A DNA stretch of 9,159 bases from CBFGWV01 sp965652545 (GTDB taxonomy: Bacteria; Pseudomonadota; Gammaproteobacteria; Competibacterales; Competibacteraceae): assembly GCA_965652545.1 (NCBI GenBank), contig CBFGWV010000202.1, positions 1-9,159 of the forward strand, written 5' to 3'. The position numbers and the translations under genes are program-made. How positions within the stretch are numbered: position 1 is the first letter of the stretch; every line of letters begins with the position of its first letter. Shown in pieces: positions 4,192 through 9,159 of this stretch. The notes under the pieces are model-generated. The model ran no database searches. It was not told where the DNA came from and saw nothing but the letters and a program-made list of their open reading frames with translations.

Positions 4192-6333
4192 ATGCACGTG
4201 CGCGCCATGAAGTTGCTTTATTGTCTGCCGGCTATCGTTCTGGCGTTCGTGGTTTCCACGGGCATGCCGGCCCATGGCGCGCTACCGACGCCGGTCAAGC
4301 TGTCGCCGGAGCCCCAGCACAGCAATGTGGATCAGGCCATCGCCGGGCTGCTCAGCCATTATCACTATCGCAAGTCAAACCTCGACGACGAATTGTCGCG
4401 TCTGGTCATGGACAACTATCTGGAGGCGTTGGACTTCAGCCGCCTCTACTTCCTGGCCAGTGATGTGGCGGCGTTTCGCGCCAGCTACGGCGAGGGGCTG
4501 GACGATGCGCTCAAGCGCGGCGATCTGACGCCGGCCTATCATATCTTCCTGCGTTTCCAGGAGCGGCTCGTCGAGCGCACCGAGCGTATCCATGAACGGC
4601 TGGCCACCCCGTTCGACTTCACCGCCGACGAGTACGTCGAGCTGGATCGCCAGGAATCCCCATGGGCGGGCGATCTCAGTACGCTCGATGGCATCTGGGC
4701 CAAGCGACTCAAGCACGAGGCGCTGAATCTGGTGCTGGCCGGCAAGTCCGAACCCGATGCCCGCAAGACGCTGGAGGAACGCTACGACGCGCGCCTGCGG
4801 CGGACCTTGCAGTCCAACAGTGAGGACGTGTTTCAGACGTACATGAATGCGCTCTCGCGCAGTTTCGATCCGCACACGGCCTATTTCTCGCCGCGGGCGA
4901 CCGAGAACTTCAACATCCAGATGCGCTTGTCGCTCGAAGGTATCGGGACGGTGTTGCGCATGGAGGAAGAGCAGGTCACCGTCCAGGAACTGGTGCCCGG
5001 CGGGCCGGCCGATCTGACCGACCAGGTCGGGCCGGGAGACGTGATCGTCGGCGTTGCGCAAGGCGATGACGACGAAATGGTCGACATCGTCGGCTGGCGT
5101 CTCGACGATGTCGTCGATCTCATCCGCGGCCCGCGAGGCACCGTGGTGCGGCTATTGATGAACCCGGCCGACTCGGTGCCGGGTACGACCAAGACCGTGC
5201 GCATCGTGCGCGAAACCGTGCAGTTGGAGAAGCAGGCCGCCCAGAGCGAGATCCGCCAAGTGGAGCAGGACGGGCGCAGCTACCGTCTCGGCATCGTGAC
5301 CATCCCGACGTTCTACAGCGACTTTGCCGCCGCGCAGCGCGGTGAGACCGACTACCGCAGTACGACGCGGGACGTGCGCCGCCTGTTGGAGGCGCTGGAT
5401 GACGATGAGGTCGACGGCCTGGTCATCGACCTGCGCCAGAACGGCGGTGGGTCGCTGCAAGAGGCCGTAGAGCTCACCGGGTTGTTCATTCCCGGGGGGC
5501 CAGTGGTCCAGGTGCGCAGTTCCACCGGCGAGGTGGAGGTCGAGACGGACCCGGACCCACGTGTGGCCTATGACGGGCCGCTGACGGTCCTGGTCGACCG
5601 CTATAGCGCCTCGGCGTCGGAGATCTTCGCCGGGGCCATTCAGGACTATGGCCGTGGCTTGGTGGTCGGCGACCCCACTTTCGGCAAGGGTACGGTACAG
5701 ACGTTGATCGACCTTGGGCGCTTCCTGCCGCGCAGCGACGATCCGTTGGGCCAGTTGAAGCTGACGATTGCGAAGTTTTATCGGGTCAGTGGCGGAAGCA
5801 CCCAGAACCGTGGTGTGACGCCGGATATCGCCTTGCCCTCGCCATTTGTCGCTGACGATGTGGGCGAGAGTGCCCAACCCCGTGCCCTGCCGTATGACGA
5901 GATCCCGCCGGTGAGCTTCCGCCCCAGTGGGCATCTGTCCGGTCTGGTGACCGAAATCGCGTCGCGTCACCGCTCCAGGATCGACCAGGACCCGGCTTTT
6001 CAGGCCTTGCAGGAGGATATCGACGCCGCGGAGATCATACGTAAGACGACGCGCTTGTCGCTGAGCGAAAGCAAGCGGCGTGAGGAGCGCACGCAACGCG
6101 AGGCTGCCTCGCTGATGCGCGAGAACAAGATCCGCGTCGCCATGGGCTTGGAGCCGGTGGAGCGGCCCACCGGGTCGGACATCGAAAGCCAGGAGGAAGA
6201 GGCGTTCGCGACGGAAGAAGAGGACAAACTGCCCGATGTCTTGCTGTCCGAGACGACGCGGATTCTCGCCGACCTGGTCAACCTGTTGGAGGTACGGGGC
6301 CGCGGTGAAGCCTTGGTGATGTCCGACAGTTGA
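4192..6333 (+). CDS. prc: Periplasmic C-terminal (tail-specific) processing protease, S41A
   Basis: The 713-residue protein is a Prc/Tsp-type serine protease that degrades or trims periplasmic proteins from their C-termini. An N-terminal signal peptide (about 1-30) has basic residues, then a hydrophobic core ending near PAHGA; there is no lipobox. The helical N-terminal domain (about 40-240) is followed by a PDZ domain (about 246-326, VQELVPGGPADL). The S41 catalytic core (about 360-525) carries GLVIDLRQNGGGS, then YSASASEIFAGAIQDYGR and FGKGTVQ. The catalytic pair is S474 and K499, with the same 25-residue spacing as S452/K477 of Escherichia Prc. A charged C-terminal domain extends to 713, like Prc and unlike shorter CtpA proteases. 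In Escherichia Prc works with NlpI to degrade MepS; in pseudomonads it cleaves MucA. Which role applies here is unknown. Its stop codon touches that of the recombinase gene on the other strand. Confidence 0.95.
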   Translation: MHVRAMKLLYCLPAIVLAFVVSTGMPAHGALPTPVKLSPEPQHSNVDQAIAGLLSHYHYRKSNLDDELSRLVMDNYLEALDFSRLYFLASDVAAFRASYGEGLDDALKRGDLTPAYHIFLRFQERLVERTERIHERLATPFDFTADEYVELDRQESPWAGDLSTLDGIWAKRLKHEALNLVLAGKSEPDARKTLEERYDARLRRTLQSNSEDVFQTYMNALSRSFDPHTAYFSPRATENFNIQMRLSLEGIGTVLRMEEEQVTVQELVPGGPADLTDQVGPGDVIVGVAQGDDDEMVDIVGWRLDDVVDLIRGPRGTVVRLLMNPADSVPGTTKTVRIVRETVQLEKQAAQSEIRQVEQDGRSYRLGIVTIPTFYSDFAAAQRGETDYRSTTRDVRRLLEALDDDEVDGLVIDLRQNGGGSLQEAVELTGLFIPGGPVVQVRSSTGEVEVETDPDPRVAYDGPLTVLVDRYSASASEIFAGAIQDYGRGLVVGDPTFGKGTVQTLIDLGRFLPRSDDPLGQLKLTIAKFYRVSGGSTQNRGVTPDIALPSPFVADDVGESAQPRALPYDEIPPVSFRPSGHLSGLVTEIASRHRSRIDQDPAFQALQEDIDAAEIIRKTTRLSLSESKRREERTQREAASLMRENKIRVAMGLEPVERPTGSDIESQEEEAFATEEEDKLPDVLLSETTRILADLVNLLEVRGRGEALVMSDS

Positions 6334-6362
6334 TCAAGCCGGCTCGTTGTTGGCTTTGATCA
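6331..6362. terminator. Hairpin straddling two convergent stop codons
   Basis: TGATCAAGCC (6331-6340) and GGCTTTGATCA (6352-6362) pair as a 10-bp stem with one bulged T (6355) and an 11-base loop. The first six bases, TGATCA, hold the stop codons of both prc (6331-6333, +) and the recombinase gene (6336-6334, -). The right arm lies inside the last codons of the recombinase gene. There is no T run after it. It may act as a bidirectional end signal where there is no spacer, but that is inference. Confidence 0.4.
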
Positions 6363-6957
6363 GGCGGATGGCCCGATCGCGCAGTTCACCATCCGGACCG
6401 ACGTAGCGGTAGATCGTCTGGCGGCAGACTCCCAACTCGGCGCAGAGCTGGTTCAAGCTGACACGGCCGCTGCGGAACTCCTGCTGCACGCGCAGGACTT
6501 TCTCTGCGGTCATCAGGGGCGGTCGGCCGCTGGGCCGGCCTTTGGCTTTGGCGGCCGCTTTGCCGATGCGGATGCGTTCGGACTTGATGCGGTGGGAGAA
6601 CTCCGACAAGGCATCGAACAGGTCGGTGACCTGATCACCCTGGCTGGGCAGCGTGCTCACGACCGCACCCTTGCCAGTGAGTACTTTCAGGCCGATATCG
6701 CGCTCGCACAGCTCGGCGATCAGGTTGATCAGATGGTCCAGGTCACCGCCGAAGCGATCCAGCTTCCATACGACCAACGTGTCACCGGCACGTAGGGCAC
6801 ACAGGCAATTGTCCAGGCCCGGCCGGGTTGGGCCGATGCTACCCGTATCCGTATAAATGTTGGCGCGGTCGACCCCGACAGCAACCAGGGCGTTGAGCTG
6901 TTTATCCAGTGTCTCCGGGGCGTCGGCCTCGGAGGCTCTTGCGTAGCCGATCAACAT
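6334..6957 (-). CDS. Orphan serine recombinase (resolvase/invertase family), possibly active-site-degenerate
   Basis: The 207-residue product matches small serine recombinases of the Tn3-resolvase/Hin type. The catalytic domain (about 1-125) starts IGYARAS with R7 and the nucleophile S9, and keeps LDKQ (17-20), R45 in RPGLD and LDR (66-68). The C-terminal part has GRP-GRPP and a Hin-type helix-turn-helix (about 150-187, SLNQLCAELGVCRQTIYRY). Two positions look wrong. The usual LDRLGR reads LDRFGG, so the Arg equivalent to gamma-delta R71 is Gly 71. The usual ER in the E-helix motif reads SH (121-122), removing the E124/R125 equivalents. The protein may be catalytically weak or work only as a DNA-binding protein. 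No transposase, cargo or recognisable res site is nearby. ATG 6957 has only AGGAA at an over-long 12-base spacing. It lies 76 bp downstream of putA on the same strand. Confidence 0.88.
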   Translation of the reverse strand: MLIGYARASEADAPETLDKQLNALVAVGVDRANIYTDTGSIGPTRPGLDNCLCALRAGDTLVVWKLDRFGGDLDHLINLIAELCERDIGLKVLTGKGAVVSTLPSQGDQVTDLFDALSEFSHRIKSERIRIGKAAAKAKGRPSGRPPLMTAEKVLRVQQEFRSGRVSLNQLCAELGVCRQTIYRYVGPDGELRDRAIRLIKANNEPA

Positions 6958-6995
6958 GGCGATTTCGAATTCCTGTGGCCCTGCTCGGATGGCGG

Positions 6996-7019
6996 GCCCC
7001 GCCGGTACATCGGCGGGGC
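6996..7019. terminator. GC-rich hairpin downstream of putA
   Basis: A perfect 9-bp inverted repeat (6996-7004 with 7011-7019) encloses a 6-base loop (7005-7010). Read from putA it is GCCCCGCCG, ATGTAC, CGGCGGGGC. It begins 15 bp after the putA stop codon and precedes the recombinase start. No T run follows on the minus strand, so termination may be partial; it could instead stabilise the putA mRNA end. Confidence 0.5.
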
Positions 7020-7033
7020 ATTCGAGTCGAACG

Positions 7034-9159
7034 TCAGAGTTCGGTTTCTTCCAGCGACATCAGCGAGGCGTTGCCGCCCGCGGCTGTCGTGTTGATGCTC
7101 ACCGAGCGCTCGGCGGCGAAGCGGAACAGGTAGTTCGGCCCGCCGGCCTTCGGACCGGTGCCCGAGAGCCCTTCACCGCCGAAGGGCTGGACCCCCACGA
7201 CCGCACCGATGATGTTGCGGTTGACGTAGACGTTGCCGACGTGAACCCGCTCGATAATGTGACGGACCGTCGTGTCGATCCGGCTGTGAATGCCGAAGGT
7301 CAGGCCATAGCCGGTGGCATTGATGGCATCGATGAGTTGGTCGAGCTGACTGGCCTTGTAGCGCACCACATGCAGGATGGGGCCGAAGATCTCACGCTCC
7401 AGCACATCGATGCCCTTGATCTCATAGGCGGCCGGCGGAACGAACGTGCCGCGTCGGGTGGCCTCGGGCAGCGTCACCTTGTGCAGGCATTTGGCTTCGC
7501 GGTCCATGCGGTCGATATGCCGTTGCAGCATGATCTGTGCGTCGGTGTCGATCACCGGGCCGACGTCGGTGGCCATCAGCGAAGGGTCGCCGATGCGCAG
7601 TTCGGCCATTGCGCCCTTGAGCATGGTGATCAGCCGGTCGGCGATATCCTCTTGCACACACAGGATACGCAGCGCCGAGCAGCGTTGTCCGGCACTCTGG
7701 AAGCTGGAGGCGAGGACATCGGCGACGACCTGCTCGGGCAGGGCCGAGGAGTCGACGATCATGGCGTTCATACCGCCGGTTTCGGCGATGAACGGTACGA
7801 TGGGGCCGTTGCGCTCGGCCAATGTCCGGTTGATCAGTCGGGCCGTTTCAGTCGACCCGGTAAAGGCCACACCGGCGATGCGTACATCGCCGACCAGTGC
7901 CGCGCCGACCGTGGGACCATCGCCGGGGATCAGTTGCAATACATCGTCCGGTACGCCGGCCTTGTGCATCAGGCGCACGGCGTGCGCGGCGATCAAGGCG
8001 GTCTGTTCGGCCGGCTTGGCCACCACCGCGTTGCCCGCCGCCAGGGCGGCGCTGATCTGGCCGGCGAAAATGGCCAGGGGGAAGTTCCACGGGCTGATGC
8101 AGGCGAACACGCCACGGCCGTGGAGCTGGTACTGGTCCAGCTCGCCGGTCGGGCCGTTCAAGGTCTGCGGGTTGGCGAAATGGGTACGCGCCAGCATGGC
8201 GTAATAGCGGCAGAAATCGGCTGCCTCGCGAACCTCGGCGACGCCGTCCATCAAGGTCTTGCCGGCCTCCCGTGTGCACAAGGCCAGAAAGACGTGCATG
8301 TCGGCCTCGAGAAGGTCGGCGCAGCGATCCAGAATCGCTGCGCGCTCACCGGCCGGTTGCCGGTCCCAGGGCAGATAGGCGCGGGCGGCGCGGCCGATGG
8401 CGTCCTTTACATCCTCTGCGGTGCCATCGCTGACCATGCCGATCTGCAAACCACGGTCGATGGGGGAGTACACCGGCCGTGCGTCGTCTTCGCGCATGAC
8501 CCCGCCGATGATGGGGCCTGCACGCCAGGTGCCGGCCGCCGCGGCGTTCATGCCCGCTTGTACGCGGGTCAGGGCGTCGATGTCGCTCAGGTCCACGCCC
8601 AGCGAGTTACGGCGAGCCTGCCCATAGAGATCGCGCGGCAGGGGAATGTTCGGGTGCGGCACCTTGGTCAGCGCCGCGACGCGAGTGACCGGGTCGGCGA
8701 TGATCTCGTCGATCGGCGCTTTCTCATCGACGATGCGGTTGACGAATGAGGTGTTGGCACCGTTCTCGAGCAAGCGGCGAACGAGGTAGGCCAGTAAATC
8801 TTCATGGCTGCCCACCGGTGCGTAGATGCGGCAGGGGATGTCCAGCTTGTTCTTGCCGACCACCTCGGTGTACAGCGCCTCGCCCATGCCATGCAGTCGC
8901 TGGAACTCGAAGCCTCCGCGCTGCTCGCCGGCCATCTCCACCACCGCCGCCAGGCTATGGGCGTTGTGGGTGGCGAACTGCGGGTAGAACACATCGCGCC
9001 GTGCCAGCAGCTTGCGGGCGCAGGCGAGGTAGGAGACGTCGGTGCTCGCTTTGCGGGTGAACACCGGATAGCCCGGCAGGCCGCGCTCCTGGGCGCGTTT
9101 GATCTCGGTGTCCCAATACGCCCCCTTGACCAGCCGCACCATCATCTTGCGGCCGACGG
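7034..9159 (-). CDS. putA: Bifunctional proline dehydrogenase / P5C dehydrogenase, N-terminus beyond window
   Basis: PutA oxidises proline to pyrroline-5-carboxylate with FAD and then, as glutamate semialdehyde, to glutamate with NAD+. About 707 C-terminal residues are in the window; the frame stays open to 9159, so the start and early part are missing. The visible proline dehydrogenase end includes RLVKGAYWDTEIKRAQ, YPQFATHNAHS, FQRLHGMGEALY, CRIYAPVG and RRLLENGANTSF, whose two Arg bind the proline carboxylate. The aldehyde dehydrogenase half has SPWNFPLAIF, FTGSTETA, catalytic Glu in AETGGMNA (codon 7781-7783) and the nucleophile Cys in SAGQRCSALR (codon 7679-7681). It ends soon after PFGGEGLSGTGPKAGG with NTTAAGGNASL, as in shorter PutA proteins without the extra C-terminal domain of Escherichia PutA. 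Whether it has an N-terminal DNA-binding domain and autoregulates cannot be seen. No proline transporter is in the window. Confidence 0.97.
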   Translation of the reverse strand, partial: VGRKMMVRLVKGAYWDTEIKRAQERGLPGYPVFTRKASTDVSYLACARKLLARRDVFYPQFATHNAHSLAAVVEMAGEQRGGFEFQRLHGMGEALYTEVVGKNKLDIPCRIYAPVGSHEDLLAYLVRRLLENGANTSFVNRIVDEKAPIDEIIADPVTRVAALTKVPHPNIPLPRDLYGQARRNSLGVDLSDIDALTRVQAGMNAAAAGTWRAGPIIGGVMREDDARPVYSPIDRGLQIGMVSDGTAEDVKDAIGRAARAYLPWDRQPAGERAAILDRCADLLEADMHVFLALCTREAGKTLMDGVAEVREAADFCRYYAMLARTHFANPQTLNGPTGELDQYQLHGRGVFACISPWNFPLAIFAGQISAALAAGNAVVAKPAEQTALIAAHAVRLMHKAGVPDDVLQLIPGDGPTVGAALVGDVRIAGVAFTGSTETARLINRTLAERNGPIVPFIAETGGMNAMIVDSSALPEQVVADVLASSFQSAGQRCSALRILCVQEDIADRLITMLKGAMAELRIGDPSLMATDVGPVIDTDAQIMLQRHIDRMDREAKCLHKVTLPEATRRGTFVPPAAYEIKGIDVLEREIFGPILHVVRYKASQLDQLIDAINATGYGLTFGIHSRIDTTVRHIIERVHVGNVYVNRNIIGAVVGVQPFGGEGLSGTGPKAGGPNYLFRFAAERSVSINTTAAGGNASLMSLEETEL

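Noticed and set aside
4221..4254. Lipoprotein signal in Prc
   Set aside because: The Cys at residue 11 lies at the start of the hydrophobic core, with no lipobox at the end of it, so ordinary signal-peptidase cleavage is more likely.
5152..6096. 314-codon minus-strand frame, with a second at 4375-5061
   Set aside because: Both are antisense to prc, which has an intact signal peptide, PDZ and catalytic pair; no start signal or family resemblance in the antisense frames.
6331..7033. Recombinase region considered as a mobile element or insertion sequence
   Set aside because: No flanking direct repeats, terminal inverted repeats of matching sequence, transposase or change in base composition could be seen around the gene.
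6956..8749. 597-codon open frame on the plus strand
   Set aside because: It is fully antisense to putA, whose product has clear catalytic motifs throughout; the translated residues are rich in Gly, Asp, His and Val as expected from the complement of GC-rich coding DNA and match no family.

Overview
The window is ordinary, densely coded, GC-rich chromosomal DNA. It most likely comes from a gammaproteobacterium. That guess rests on three things: a short bifunctional PutA with the usual C-terminal ending, a long tail-specific protease of the Prc type, and an Escherichia-like SerC. All of this is recalled family resemblance, so phylum and class are inferred and no genus is named.

Layout, left to right. 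Bases 1-191 hold no gene I can support, only short repeats before serC. serC (192-1274, +) makes phosphoserine aminotransferase. After 98 bp comes a CheY-like receiver gene (1373-2641, +) whose product carries a long helical stalk and ends in a membrane helix. It converges on a Prx5-type peroxiredoxin gene (2702-3181, -) across a strong hairpin. The peroxiredoxin diverges from a NYN-nuclease gene with a cold-shock-like C-terminus (3315-4157, +). That gene is followed 34 bp later by prc (4192-6333, +), a periplasmic S41 protease, so the two probably share a transcript. prc runs stop-to-stop into a serine-recombinase gene (6334-6957, -) with no spacer. Beyond a GC-rich hairpin lies putA (7034 to the window edge, -), whose 5' part is outside the window.

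Functions are mixed: serine/PLP biosynthesis, a signalling protein, peroxide defence, RNA metabolism, envelope proteolysis and proline catabolism. I see no transposase, phage module, CRISPR array, toxin-antitoxin pair, rRNA or tRNA. I do not see a clear new multi-gene system. The most unusual items are single genes: the tail-anchored receiver protein with tetrapeptide repeats (1373-2641), the NYN plus cold-shock-like fusion beside prc (3315-4157), and the orphan serine recombinase, which appears to lack two conserved active-site positions (6334-6957). Several small inverted or direct repeats in the intergenic stretches are recorded separately.
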